Shown piece by piece: positions 23,531 to 35,214 of a DNA stretch of 64,000 bases (the stretch's first letter is position 1; every line of letters begins with the position of its first letter). The DNA comes from Sinotaia quadrata. Lineage: Eukaryota > Mollusca > Gastropoda > Architaenioglossa > Viviparidae. The stretch is taken from NCBI GenBank assembly GCA_028829895.1, contig CM054179.1, forward strand, positions 51,409,391 through 51,473,390, written 5' to 3'. Under the pieces are notes generated by a model. The model was not told where the DNA came from, searched no databases, and saw only the letters and a program-made list of their open reading frames with translations. The translations under genes and the position numbers were made by a program.

Positions 23531-24190
23531 ACTTTTACACTTTCCCTTCAGACGATGTTATAACTACACTAACCTTAACCAACCTTGGCTTTCGGCAATG
23601 GTTTATTTCTGTTTTGCCTGTCCTAAGATATTTTGGGGATTAATTGTGCACGATCATCGCTAGACATTGAAGAAAGGAATTGGGAGTGATAGCTTCGGTT
23701 CTGCATCATCCAAAAGAATGCTTGTTTTGTAAGATCTTAAATTAATTTATTTTACAACATTCTGGCGAAGAATATGTGTGCGTTTGTGTGTGTGTAAGGG
23801 GTGAGAGGTGGTAAAACTTTATTCTTCCCGTTACTTGCCTAACCCCTGAAACACTCCAGTTTGACATATCCAGAAGAAAAAAAATTAAATTGAAATAATC
23901 TATCGCAAAATCGACTCCTTAATCAGTCAGTCTAAACTCACGAAGGTCGTATGCCATGCCCTCTGTGCCCAATTCAGAAAATTACATTTCAGTTCAAAGT
24001 GCACCCAGCCGACCTTCCGAAACGTACCGTTTGCAGGCGACAGCAAACTCCACATAACCAACGCAAAGTTTTGCCTAACATGAAAAATAATCTTGATATT
24101 GGCTAAGAGGGTTTCTTATTTTCTCTGTACCGTGAACTGTCAGATGATAACGCATAGCTTCAATGAATAAAAAATAAAATCCTTTTCAAA
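23531..24190. other. Single-copy DNA, no gene recognised
   Basis: Contains ccttaaccaacctt near 23574 and some moderate-GC sequence near 23930-24060, with no open frame of note. Confidence 0.5.
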
Positions 24191-24193
<3 letters not shown>

Positions 24194-24254
<61 letters not shown>

Positions 24255-24264
24255 TGTGTGTGTG

Positions 24265-24350
<86 letters not shown>
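24194..24350. repeat. Long (TG)n microsatellite, ~157 bp
   Basis: Nearly pure TG with one ta and one ggg interruption. All Cys/Val and Thr/His frames here are repeat translations. Confidence 0.99.
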
Positions 24351-25010
24351 GCAAGCATTGGTCACATGCATTCCAAACTCAGTCTCAAGTGATTCTGATA
24401 GCCAGAAAATGACGTCATTTGAGTTCAAAGCACGCCACCGATTGACGTCACATGTTAAAAGAGCAAGCAATGCTCATACAGAGCCTTTGATGAATTGACT
24501 TTTATCTCTACTGACAGGAGGTATGGCAGAATCTAATACCCTACTTAACTTGTTTAAGTCGGACTTTTAAAAAAAATTTAATTCATCATTTTCTCCGGAA
24601 AGCAATCGTATTTCCTGATCAACAGCGAGAAAAGTCAGCATTCCCGTAACGGGCTCATAGCAGCAAAAACATGGCAGACTCAGCATTTATTTTTGGGTCC
24701 CTTTAGAATTCTTTGCATTGCTGCTAAAGGACTGTAATCTACATGAGAACAGCAAGCCACACCACGCCAATCTCGACAGATGACTAGAATGTAAAGAAAT
24801 GATTATCCAGTAATAAGCTAGTTGTCTTTTCTTGCCTAACGTTTTGAACTTACAACCGTACGTCCTATGCTTCCTGGTTGCTGCAATGGCGAATCAAAAC
24901 TAAGAGCTGTGGGATTTTTTTTTAATTTGGACAGGATTCAAACCATGTGGCAAACAATAAAATCTTCGTCTCTCTCAAAACTACAGCATCAAACTGTGCC
25001 TGCATTATTA
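24351..25010. other. Single-copy DNA with paired CRE-like palindromes
   Basis: TGACGTCA occurs at 24410-24417 and again at 24443-24450, 33 bp apart. No open frame of note. Confidence 0.45.
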
Positions 25011-25458
25011 CATGTCCAGTGAAAACACTGCTATGTATTCATCTACATTCTACAATCTACTTACATGTCCAGTGAAAACACTGCTATGTATTCATCTACA
25101 TTCTACATCAATCTACTTACATGTCCAGTGAAAACACTGCTATGTATTCATCTACATTCTACAATCAATCTACTTACATGTCCAGTGAAAACACTGCTAT
25201 GTATTCATCTACATTCTACAATCTACTTACATGTCCAGTGAAAACACTGCTATGTATTCATCTACATTCTACAATCAATCTACTTACATGTCCAGTGAAA
25301 ACACTGCTATGTATTCATCTACATTCTACATCAATCTACTTACATGTCCAGTGAAAACACTGCTATGTATTCATCTACATTCTACAATCAATCTACTTAC
25401 ATGTCCAGTGAAAACACTGCTATGTATTCATCTACATTCTACAATCTACATCAATCGA
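25011..25458. repeat. 52-58 bp minisatellite, 8 copies with variable linkers
   Basis: A constant core (catgtccagtgaaaacactg to ctacattctaca) is joined by linkers of three lengths (caatctac, catcaatctac, caatcaatctac), in the order short, medium, long, short, long, medium, long. The overlapping Ser/Thr/Tyr/His-rich frames are repeat translations. Confidence 0.96.
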
Positions 25459-25990
25459 CTTTTGACGGTTTGGAACAGCTCTGCATACACGTTTTTCTAA
25501 CACCCAATCTGTTTAGGCTCTCTGTATTGGGTTTTAGTCCTAGGGTCTGAACCACTAATATTTAATTTAATTAAGTCCCTTATGATAATGGGATGTGTAG
25601 TCATAAATTGGCTCGTCAGATGTCGCCAGACGATTACTAATCATCAACACTTAATATAAACGAAATGGCACAAACATAACAGTGTGAATTTTAAATAAAG
25701 TGCACTTGATACAGATTTGAACTCAAAATGCAGTTGGGATGACCAAGGAGAGGACATTCGTCCATACATTCATTCGGTTTTCACCACTCCATCATTTCTC
25801 AGTAGAAGTAAAGATAAATATCACTTTTAATTAGGAAAGATCGACCGTGTCTATTCTTTAAAAATATCTGTAAAACCAGTTCTTAGGAAAATATCAGATT
25901 TGTGAATAGTGCAAAAATATATTTATCAAACAGCGGGGAAAGTCGAATTTTTGCAAATAGAGTTGAAAAGTCATACAAAATATAATAAGA
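25459..25990. other. Single-copy AT-rich DNA, no gene seen
   Basis: Nothing recognised. Confidence 0.55.
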
Positions 25991-25994
25991 ACCC

Positions 25995-26480
25995 ATTCAT
26001 AACAGCCTTCACAACAGCCTTCACAACAGCTTTCATAACAGCCTTCACAACAGCCTTCACAACAGCCTTCACAACAGCCTTCACAACAGTTTTCATAACA
26101 GCCTTCACAACAGCCTTCACAACATATTTCATAACAGCCTTCAAAACAGCCTTCAGATTTCACAACAGTTTTCACAACAGCCTTCACGACTACTTTCACA
26201 ACAGTTTTCATAACAGCCTTCACAACAGTTTTCACAACAGATTTCACAACATTTTTCATAGCAGCCTTCACAACAACTTTCACTACAGCTTTCAAAACCG
26301 ATTTCACAACAGTTTTCATAACAGCCTTCACAACAGCTTTCAAAACAGCCTTCACAACATCTTTTATAACAGCATTCAAAACAGCTTTCATAATAGCTTT
26401 CACAACAGTTTCACAATATCTTTCATAATAGTCTTCATAACAGCTTTCGCAACAGCTTTCATAACAGCCTTCAAACAGCC
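25995..26480. repeat. 12-bp minisatellite (ttcacaacagcc), ~40 copies
   Basis: The period is 12 or multiples of it, with variants (cataacagcc, cacaacagtt, cacaacattt). As 12 is a multiple of 3, long frames stay open on both strands (193 and 214 codons). They give simple Phe/Thr/Ala/His or Val/Lys/Ala and Cys/Glu/Gly repeats. No flanking splice or promoter signals support a protein. Confidence 0.95.
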
Positions 26481-27049
26481 TATAATATAGAGTCAGAAAG
26501 GCGTTATGTGCTGTAGACTTCAACATCAATTTATGCAAGGGAACGCAAATCCGCCCATTATGCTAGAAGGACAAAAAAATCATTTTCTACAATTTTAGGA
26601 AGACGTCTGTTCCTACAAATTACTGACTAGACGTTAACGATATAAAAAATTCTCTTGCGATTGGAACTATTTCAATTACCGATTGCAATTCAGTGTCAGT
26701 GTCAAGACTAAACGCTGAATTGTGAGCTATAGATGGGTCTGAACATGTGAATATAAATACGACCGGCGTGATTACTGTCCACTTAACACTTTCATAAATT
26801 CAATTCTCTGGCCATTCTGACAGGTCTAGTTGCAACTGTGTTAGCATTTATTGGTTGCTCTTTCAAATCGCACACACAGGGCTTTCAGCCGGTCGCCATC
26901 CGGTGTGAGTTTCCTCCCTTGCAGACGGTTAAGGCTTGCTGGAAAAATGGTAAGAATGGCGGCGGAAGGTCACGGGAGAATACTCCTCTGTTGTGGGGGA
27001 AAAAAGACGGGCACGCCCCAGAGTGGTCGCGGCAACATGATCGAGTTTA
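26481..27049. other. Single-copy DNA with a GC-richer patch
   Basis: The patch 26880-27030 is GC-rich and contains ttgcagacggttaaggcttg and two overlapping plus-strand frames (70 and 81 codons). Neither is recognised. A promoter or exon is possible but not supported further. Confidence 0.35.
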
Positions 27050-27220
27050 GTTTAGACTCACAAAGAGTCAAGCTCGCACGCATAAGTGCAGCTTGACCTT
27101 ATTTAGGTTAGATTTACAAAAAGTCACACTCGCACGCATAAGTGCAGCTTGACCTTATTTAGGTTAGATTTACAAAAAGTCACACTCGTACGCATAAGTG
27201 CAGCGTGACCGAGTTTAGAC
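27050..27220. repeat. 56-bp minisatellite, 3 copies
   Basis: Units start ttagatttacaaaaagtcac and contain cgcataagtgcagcttgacc. The third copy ends differently (gcgtgaccgagtttag). Confidence 0.94.
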
Positions 27221-27760
27221 CACCGAGCCCTGTATTATATGGAGAGGACGCAAGTGCAAAATCATTTCGCCATATTGAAAATCCCGTCACATTGTAGCGT
27301 CTATGGTAACTGCGCCTTTGGTATCGATTGTTTTCGATATATATCCAATTTTATGACTCTTAGAATTCAATAAATATAATTAAACTAGAGTATTTGCCAC
27401 CCGTGATAACGGATGGAAAATTAAAATGAATGCATTGCTAGGAACATAATTGAATTTCTTTATTGAAAAGTTTTATTATAAGTCACATTGTGAGTGAAAA
27501 TTCGAGCATCATTTAGTAAATGACCTTGACCGTACTTTCCTTCCCTCCCTCCCTTCCTTCCCCCTCCCTCCTTCCTTCCTTCTTGATCATGTAAAAATGT
27601 ACTTATATTGTAAGGGAAAAAGACATTTTCAAGCACTATTTACCAATTCCTTATTTTCTTATTCCCCATTCCCATGAACGCTGTTTCCCATCACCACAAC
27701 AGAAAATGTCAATTACACAATTTATAGAAAGGTGTGAAAATGCGACACGCAATTCGTGTA
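27221..27760. other. Single-copy AT-rich DNA with a CT-rich tract
   Basis: A (CCTT)n-like tract is at about 27539-27583. At 27481-27530 there is a copy of a dispersed motif (gtgagtgaaaattcgagc) also found at 28597. Confidence 0.55.
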
Positions 27761-27764
27761 TTAT

Positions 27765-28163
27765 AGCAGAATAAATGGAAGCGTTTAATCAAAGGAACAC
27801 AGTGTACATTTTGTTTTTTTTTCAGTCTGTATGCCTGAATATATTTCTTTCTGTGTGTATGTATGTGTGTGAGAGAGAGAAGGAGAGGGAGAAAGAGGAA
27901 AAGAAAAAGAGAGAGAGCATATTATCAACAATAAATGGAAGCATTTGATCAAAGGAACAAACAGTACTTTTCGAATTTTTCACTCTGTTTACTTTCTTTA
28001 TGTGTGTGTCTTTGTCCTTTCTTTAAATGTGTGTATTTGTCCTTTCTTTACATGTGTGTCTCTGTCGTTTCTGTATTAAGAGAGAGTAGCAGTAGAAATT
28101 AAAAACACCGAACGTTTTGATTTTGTAGAGTTAAATGTCCGTATATGTTTCTTTGTCTCTGTG

Positions 28164-28238
<75 letters not shown>

Positions 28239-28420
28239 GATAATATTATAGCAGTATAAATTGAAGTATTTAATCAATTAAACACACTCTACTGTTGGGG
28301 AGTTTAGAATGTCTGTGAGTGTGTGTATGCGTATGAATGTGTGTGTTCTTGTGTGTGTGAGAGTGAGAGAGAAAGAGAGATAGAAAGTGACAGAGAGAGC
28401 ATATTAACATTTTCGTGTAG
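27765..28420. repeat. Module of TG/GA tracts plus a conserved ~32-bp block, repeated three times
   Basis: The block ataaatggaagcgtttaatc then aaaggaacac recurs at about 27769, 27930 and 28255, each followed by a T/TG-rich stretch and a (GA)n tract. This is a large, diverged direct repeat with independently evolving microsatellites. Confidence 0.75.
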
Positions 28421-29660
28421 ATTTCTAAACATTAAAGCAAGATGAATTTAAATGTCACCATATGAAGACAGTGATAAGATAGATAGGTGGAGAGATAAGC
28501 TGATAGATAATTTTTAGTTAGACAGTGTGACAGAGAAAAGTTGCCCAAACAAACAAATGCAACATAAAGGTAGCCATGGGAAAAAAGTCACAATGCGAGT
28601 GAAAATTCGAGCAAATGACCTAAACCGTCGGGTTTTTTATGAGTTCTTTGAACCGACAATTCAACATAAAGCTGGCCATGTGAAAAAACCTCCCAAGTGC
28701 TCGAAGGTCAATGACGTTTTGGCGTCGCTCCCAAAAAATCCCTTGTGCTCGAGGGTAAAAACACCAAGTGAAAATATTCCTACATGCTCAAATAAATGCG
28801 TTATACACAGAGATCGAAAACCATATAAGAGATTTACAATACAATACAATACAAACAAACAAGAATAGAAAAGATCCTCAGGCCTATCATTTCCTATAAT
28901 TAATAAATATCAATGAAATTTAATAATGTAAAGGGACATCCTTGCGTTGTAGAATATTTTACTCGGACTACTTAAGAATTCTATATGAAAGATTTGGAAA
29001 GTTAGTTTAAATTATACGTACATTGTAATTGCAATACTTTTCTGAATTTGAAACACCGAGTTGATCTAGCCTATTTCTCTACATTATAGTTATTGATAAA
29101 CTATGCATTGAAGGCTATAGAGTTAGCACTTTGAAGAGTTTTAATTAGTATTATTTATGAAACAATCCTTTCTCTGAACTATACACTAATGTTGCCAAAA
29201 TTCATCCATTTTCACAATAAACCATTTTCATTTATACCAGTATTTTTTCAGTTCTAGTGGCCTTATATAAAAGTAGCAAAACATTAGTAAATTACCTTTC
29301 CAAACTCATTAAAGGGAGTATTTTATCATAAAGATTGTGTAGTGTGTGCTTTGATTTTGAGAAATACAAGATACTTCTTAAATATATATAAATTATTTTA
29401 AAATGACTAGAATTATTTAAATATTTTTATTCACAAACATTGTTTCTTAAATATGATGACAGAATATTATTTACATTAAATATTAGGTGATTAGATACTG
29501 TAAGTGTAAGGTCCAAATAATTTCAAGAATGTTTAATTTGATCACTTAAAATATAAAAATGTTTATTACTTCTAAATATTAAAAACTAAATAGTTTTAAG
29601 AAATGTCTAATAAAATTTATCAGATATGATTATATAATTTACAAATAGCATTATACAAAA
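28421..29660. other. AT-rich DNA with copies of dispersed motif E
   Basis: Blocks such as caacataaagctggccatgt and gtgctcgaaggtcaatgac (28560-28760) recur as diverged copies inside this stretch and at 29748-29812. The 113-codon plus-strand frame (28527-28868) spans three of these blocks, so it is likely a chance frame over repeats; I do not recognise the product. Confidence 0.5.
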
Positions 29661-29681
29661 TGTCTAATTAAATTCATTAGG

Positions 29682-29995
29682 TTTGATTCTATAATTTACA
29701 ACTAACATTAGTGTGTGATGAGTCTTTGATGTTGTCTCTGGTTCGACAATAAAGCTGGCAATGTGAAAAAAATTCCCACGTGCTCGGAGGTCAAGGACGC
29801 CTTAGCATTGCTCGATCTAGAAATCTATATATATGATGGTAGAACTTTTACAACTCATTAATTAGTGCAGTTTTTTAACTTTTACAATTACTTAGACCTG
29901 ATAAATAATATTTTAGCAACTATATAGTGGTAGCCTTTTCATAAAAATTATCTGTTAAAGTATTTATAATGTTAGTTGTAAATTATAGAATCAAA
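29682..29995. mobile_element. 314-bp segment with perfect 29-bp terminal inverted repeats
   Basis: 29682-29710 and 29967-29995 are exact reverse complements (left arm begins tttgattctataatttacaa). The interior is non-coding and contains a copy of dispersed motif E. A diverged direct copy of the left arm lies just outside at about 29625-29653. Size, AT-richness and lack of coding fit a MITE or fold-back element. No clear target-site duplication was seen. Confidence 0.45.
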
Positions 29996-30257
29996 TCATA
30001 AGTCCATTGCATCATTCATAGTTACTCTGCGGTCCAATTCTGGACTATACACTCTGCCTGTAATTTTAATCAATGCAGGGAGGGGAGAGGTGCACACACA
30101 AATATTACTTTTTATCGTGACCACCCACTCTATCAGACGTCATTCACTTACAATAAAATATAATTAATAATATGGATTTCATTATCCAAAGTCGGGCCAA
30201 ATATAGCCCGCTGGAGTTAAATCATTATGCCACCATTTCTGTTATTGTTGACGTCTT

Positions 30258-30495
30258 TATGATCGGTTCATTGTTTTCTTCCGCTTAAGATGTTGTGTGA
30301 TCGTGTTCATTGTTTTCTTCCGCTTAAGATGTTGTGTGATCGTGTTCATTGTTTTCTTCCGCTTAAGATGTTGTGTGATCGTGTTCATTGTTTTCTTCCG
30401 CTTAAGATGTGTCGTGTTCATTGTCTTCTTCCGCTTAAGATGTGTGTGATCGTGTTCATTGTTTTCTTCCGCTTAAGATGTTGTGTGATCGTGTG
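30258..30495. repeat. 39-bp minisatellite, 6 copies
   Basis: Units contain gttcattgttttcttccgct followed by taagatgttgtgtgatcgt. The fourth and fifth units have small deletions. The plus-strand frame 30290-30517 encodes a 13-residue repeat and is a by-product of the period. Confidence 0.96.
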
Positions 30496-31560
30496 CATTT
30501 TTCTTAATGCATATTAATTTTTATTTTTATTTTTCGAGGGAACGGGATCGATGGAGGTGGGTTGGCGCTTTGTTTTATCTGTCTATTGCGGTTGTTTAAC
30601 GAAAAGAGATGGGAATTGAGGTAGGGCAATAATCTAAGAAGTCGAAAGTTAACCAGTCTACTGGATCTTTATTTGCAGATTATAATTTATCAGACGGTTG
30701 GAGGAGAAAGGGGCTGAAGTACAATACATTTGCATGCATCAAGTCCATTTCATTTATGTGAACACTCTGTGGTCTCCCTTAGCTGGAAAACATTACACCC
30801 TCAGTTAACCTATTTTTATATCAACGGACGCAGAAGTCAATATCACTATGGCGTCGGCATGAGAGTAATATTTCCTTGCCATATTTGCTATTAGAGATAT
30901 TGTCATAGTGACCATCTGTTGATTTGGGCTCTCTGGGTGGTCTTTCTTTGTTTTTGTTCGATTTTTATTTTCTTTTGTTATTTGATTGGTTGATTTGGCT
31001 GGATGACCGACTGGTTGTGCAAACTAGTACCTGAATGGGTGATTAGATAATTGGTTGGGTAGTTGGTTTGTTAGCTGTGCTATATAATGTTTCTTTTTGC
31101 TTTAGTCATTTAAATTTTATATCGGCTACTTGTTTCTGGTCACATTAGTTATTACTGAGGTTGAATAATAAAAGGTATATATATATTTTTTTTAATTGAT
31201 GCTAAAATACCGCTGAGATTGTGTATTGACATTTTCACTTCAAGGTCAATTATTGTCAGCAACTTTATTGTTGTTCTACCAATGCACTCAATCAATGCCT
31301 GCTTGTCTGGACGAATTCATTAACTGTCTGCTTGAAGAGATGTTCAGTTGTTGTATATTGCTTTAGTGATGTGTATAGGTGATATTATTGCTTTAGTCGC
31401 TTTGTGTTGTGAGAATATGCTGCTATTCTATCGTGTCTAAAATCCTCGAGATGTAACTTGAGATCAAATAAACAATGATTTTTAGAATTATTTATTGGAA
31501 GTAGCCAGATTGGTCATGACATTTTGCAATCATAAGTAGGTAGTCATCATTTTAGCGAAT
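30496..31560. other. 1-kb single-copy stretch, no gene recognised
   Basis: Contains T/G-rich low-complexity sequence. At about 30925-31080 ggttgattggttg-like words recur. Confidence 0.55.
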
Positions 31561-31567
31561 GCATTTT

Positions 31568-31905
31568 AACATGGGCTTTCGTTTGGGAGTAGTAATGATG
31601 AAGGTCGTGACATTTATGCTTTCGTTTGGTAGTAATGATGAAGGTCGTGATATTTGGGCTTTCGTTTAGTAGTAATGATAACGGTCGTGACATCCAGGCT
31701 TTCGTTTGGAGTAGTAATGATAACGGTCGTGACATTTGGGCTTTCGTTTGGAGTAGTAATGATAACGGTCGTGACATCTAGGCTTTCGTTTGGAAGTACT
31801 GTAGATAAAGGTCGTGACATTTGCACTTTCGTTTGGAAGTAGTAACTATAAATGTCGCGACATTTGGGCTTTCGTTTGGAAGTAGTAATGATAAAGGTCG
31901 TGACA
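31568..31905. repeat. ~42-bp minisatellite, 8 copies
   Basis: Units contain ggctttcgtttggagtagta and aatgataacggtcgtgacat. Variants differ by one-base indels (ggaag, ggag, ggg). Frames on both strands are repeat translations. Confidence 0.95.
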
Positions 31906-31940
31906 GTTTAGTTTCACTTTAGAAAGTATCATGTCGAAGG

Positions 31941-32095
31941 CATTTTAGAATTATTATGAGTATTATTCATGCTAGTAATGTGATTTAATATAAATCGTGA
32001 GAAACTAGCCTAAGCATTTTAGAATTAATTATGAGTATTATTCATGCTAGTAACTTAATTTAATATAAATCATGAGAAATTAGTCTAAGCATTTT
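31941..32095. repeat. ~77-bp tandem duplication
   Basis: Two copies of a unit starting cattttagaattattatgag and containing attcatgctagtaa and tttaatataaatc. Confidence 0.93.
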
Positions 32096-32519
32096 AGTAT
32101 GTGCGCATTAACATCATTTGTAGGCAATAATCATTTTAGTGCCATTTGTAGGCAATAATTATTTTAGCTATTGCGTACTGTATTATGTGTGGGAAGTAAT
32201 CGTATTAGTTATAGAAAATAAGTGCCAATGTAGGCAGGTGTTTTAATAGTACTGCCATAGTCCCATTTCATTGTTCAATACTCCTAGTGCTGAATACAGA
32301 TAGTGCAGTGCAGAGGATTGGTAAAAAGAATTTAGAGTGCTGTCTCAGTGATTAGAAGCTCTCAAACATGCGAAAAGAAAATACAATTTAAAAAAATCAG
32401 AATTAAATGTAAAGTGCGAGAAATACATATCAAATGAGCGAATGTTTCAAAACAAACGATTTATTTGAACACATTGAATTCTTCTTCTTTGTTTTCTAAA
32501 GATTTTTTTAATGTGGAAA

Positions 32520-32715
32520 AACCCTGTTGTATTTAATTTCCAATATCCATAATGTTGAAACAAAATACTACTATATTTCAGTTGAAAAGTATCCGTTGAC
32601 ATTAATTTTATTATCTCTTTCTTTTATTTCAGTTTCCAAAATGCGATTGAGGCAGAGCAGAATGGTTTGTAACTTTCTTGAAGTGTGTATTTGTTCTTTT
32701 TTCATTTTACAGGGA
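32520..32715 (+). mobile_element. Dispersed family D, copy 1
   Basis: Shares ordered blocks with 35855-36035: tttccaatatccataatgtt, gaaacaaaatac, tcttttatttcagtttccaa, then an aggcagagcagaatggtttg-like block. The 89-codon frame at 32527-32796 overlaps it and is not a recognised protein. Confidence 0.6.
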
Positions 32716-33015
32716 AAATATGAACTACTGGATCACTCCTCTTCTTTTTTCGACTTGTACATAAATATTGAGAATCGGGTAATTAGACGACCGTGATGTA
32801 TAGAGAGAGACACTTTTGCAACCATCAATGTTCCAGAGTGAACGAAAAATTTCTTCTTCTCTGCAACACATAATAACATTTATTGATATAAATACATATT
32901 TATTTAGTTACGCTGTTTTTTCTCTTCTAACGCAAAGTGACATTTATTGATGCATATACATATTTATTTAATTATGTTATGTGACACCAGAGCCACCTTG
33001 TTAATGGCTATTATA

Positions 33016-33017
<2 letters not shown>

Positions 33018-33082
<65 letters not shown>

Positions 33083-33083
33083 C
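33018..33083. repeat. (AAT)n microsatellite
   Basis: About 22 uninterrupted ata/aat triplets. Confidence 0.98.
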
Positions 33084-33149
33084 TTGGTAAGATTCCGAGA
33101 CCTTGGATCACAACCGACAGTCAAACAGAAGTCGTGGAAAGAGGCTGAA

Positions 33150-33270
33150 TAATAATAATAATTAATCATCCATAACTAATTACAAGTGATAAGAATCTTA
33201 ATTTAAGTTATTAATAATTCTCCAGCAAACACCTCTCGTCACTCTCACTTGGCGGATATGCGGGCGCTGT
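33150..33270 (-). mobile_element. Dispersed family C, copy 1
   Basis: The reverse complement matches 42150-42290: both contain gacgaggtg-like sequence read as gacgagaggtgtttgctgga, then attaataac, then ttaaattaagattct. Confidence 0.65.
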
Positions 33271-33299
33271 AAACGTTTTCTCTCTTCCATAACATTAAC

Positions 33300-34388
33300 G
33301 ACAAACATTTACTGTCACACAATATTTCTGTAGATGGAAAACTTCTTACTACAGGAGAAGATAAATCCGTCTTTTAAATCTATATTTACCGAGTTTCCAT
33401 CCACCCACTTTCTTCTCCAACATAAGGTTATCAAAGTGTGTGAGAAGGTCAATACATTTATTGAATAAACAATCTAATATGCATATAATAAATACAGCAA
33501 AAAAGATTACTTGACATCAATATTTCTACAGAACCATGTTCGAATAATTTTAATACCTATGCAGTCTTATATCCTAAAATACAATTCAACTGATTAGTGT
33601 CAATATCAATCACATGATAGTTCTTATCAGAGAAGAGAAATGGAGTTATTAGAGATAAGCGATAATTGTTTCTAAATAACATTTTCTAGGCAAAGCTGCA
33701 CTAGTCTTTTCATAACAAAGTCGCAAATTTATTGTTCAGATTATTACTATCAATTCCACGTGTTTATCTTCTCACGATATAGAACACTAACTAATCGCCA
33801 TCTGGTGCTGCGCCGTATTACCTCCCTAAGGAAGAACAACAACTGTAGCAATTTCCAGTAACTTCATTGTACCAGAAATTGATCGATGTAGTCAGCATAC
33901 TTTGCCACCATAGACCAATGGAGTGAAGTGTATTCATTACAGTTAAACACTGCAGTAGATACTTTAAACATCTACTACAGTCGTAGTGGTTTATAATCAG
34001 TAAACAAGGAGATTCCTGTAAAACAAGGAGAGGCTATGTATTCCCAATATAATATAATCAGTAAAGGAGATTCCTGTAAAACAAGGAGAGGCTATGTATT
34101 CCCAATAAAATATAATCAGGGAACAAATGCTAGGTTTCCAGTTTATTCATCTTTAACTCCATTCTCTCTTACATTCAAGTCTCAACTTACTGTTTCCTGC
34201 AACAGTATTTATTAGCATAATACACGCATGCAGCAGAATAAATACAGCATATAAATTCTATGAGGGCATTCACTAGAAATAATGTTGAGTGTTTAGCATA
34301 CTATATACGAGCATCTTAGTTCAATGATTTGTAGGAATAAGAGTCTACTCACAAAATGTATCTCTATGTAAAACACAAGTATAACTTT
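33300..34388 (-). mobile_element. Dispersed family B, copy 1
   Basis: Discontinuous similarity to 43480-44640 in the same orientation. Shared blocks: cttcttactacaggagaag, ccacccactttcttctcc, gattacttgacatcaatatt, agaaatggagttattagaga and caacagtatttattagcat. The middle parts differ between copies; here a 57-bp duplication (about 34008-34125) fills the gap. Strand is given by analogy with the adjoining family A copy at 44645. Confidence 0.65.
34008..34125. repeat. ~57-bp tandem duplication
   Basis: Two copies of a unit containing aaaacaaggagaggctatgt and aggagattcctgt. Confidence 0.93.
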
Positions 34389-35030
34389 TATCTATCTATC
34401 TATCCCTTAGTCTTGTCGACCGTTGGGGCACCATTGATGATGTAAAAACCAGATTCCTCCATTCCATTATGTTCTCTGATAATCTTACTGTATCACTCAG
34501 TTTCAGTCCTATCCACTTTTAAATGCTATCCATGTTATCCTCCCATCTCCTCCTCTCCTTCGCCCTCAGTGCACAGTACCTTGATTGATTGTCTTGGCAA
34601 CCCCTGTTGATCGTGTGACATGCCAATACCATTTTATTTTGCGATTTTTACAATGGCTCTTCATAGGGTCAAATGGCTTGCCTAATTCTGTTTCTCACTT
34701 TGTCTTTCGTGACATGATCTCTATACGAAATGCCAAGCAACCTTTGAAAGCATCTCATTTCAGTAGCTTGTATTCTCCTTTCCTGTGAGGGTCCATGACT
34801 CACAGGCATATAAAAATACAGATACAATCAAGGAGCGCATCAGTCTGATCTTTGAGCTGACTGAGATGTTTCTGTCTTTCCAGTGTCTTCGGCCATGACA
34901 TTGCTGTTATTGTCATCGCAATCCTGGACAGCATTTCAGGTTTTGATCCCTTGTCAGTCATGATGGCTCCTAAGTACTTGAATTTGTTAACTATTTAATT
35001 TAAGTCTATCTGGGAGTAAGTCTCAAAGCT
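34389..35030 (-). pseudogene. 5'-truncated LINE: reverse-transcriptase C-terminal region and 3' tail
   Basis: Read on the minus strand, the segment begins near 35030 with sequence encoding VNKFKYLGAIMTDKGSKP, the start of the post-catalytic region found in many animal non-LTR retrotransposon polyproteins. It continues through a decayed EMRCFQRLLG-type region, WYWHVTRSTGVAKTI and GRRRGG, and ends with sequence for VPQRSTRLR-like residues before a (GATA)n-type tail at 34389-34405. Several frameshifts and stops make it non-functional. Catalytic YADD and endonuclease regions are missing. The same tail occurs at 55533. Confidence 0.85.
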
Positions 35031-35214
35031 CAATTATTCCGTTTATACATCAACAAAAATATTATTTTGTTTAGTTTCAAGAAAGAGCAAAAAAATGTCC
35101 AGGTTGCATACGGTTCTTTACTGACTTACACTTCGAACGTATCAATCCATGAAGACAATTCTCGTTCTGAAATCAGTCAACAACTGGCAAAAGTGCATTA
35201 ATGATACAGAGTGT

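Noticed and set aside
25011..25458. CRISPR-like regular repeats
   Set aside because: The intervals between repeats are not unique spacers but variants of the same linker, and the DNA is eukaryotic. The same applies to every other array here.
25894..26538. Longest open frame of the window, 214 codons on the minus strand (and 193 on the plus strand)
   Set aside because: Both are translations of a 12-bp tandem repeat, which cannot create stops once the unit lacks them. The residues are low-complexity, and no exon or promoter signals flank it.
28527..28868. 113-codon Lys-rich basic frame
   Set aside because: It spans several copies of dispersed motif E, and the matching genomic copy at 29748 is not open. 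Most likely a chance frame over repeats.
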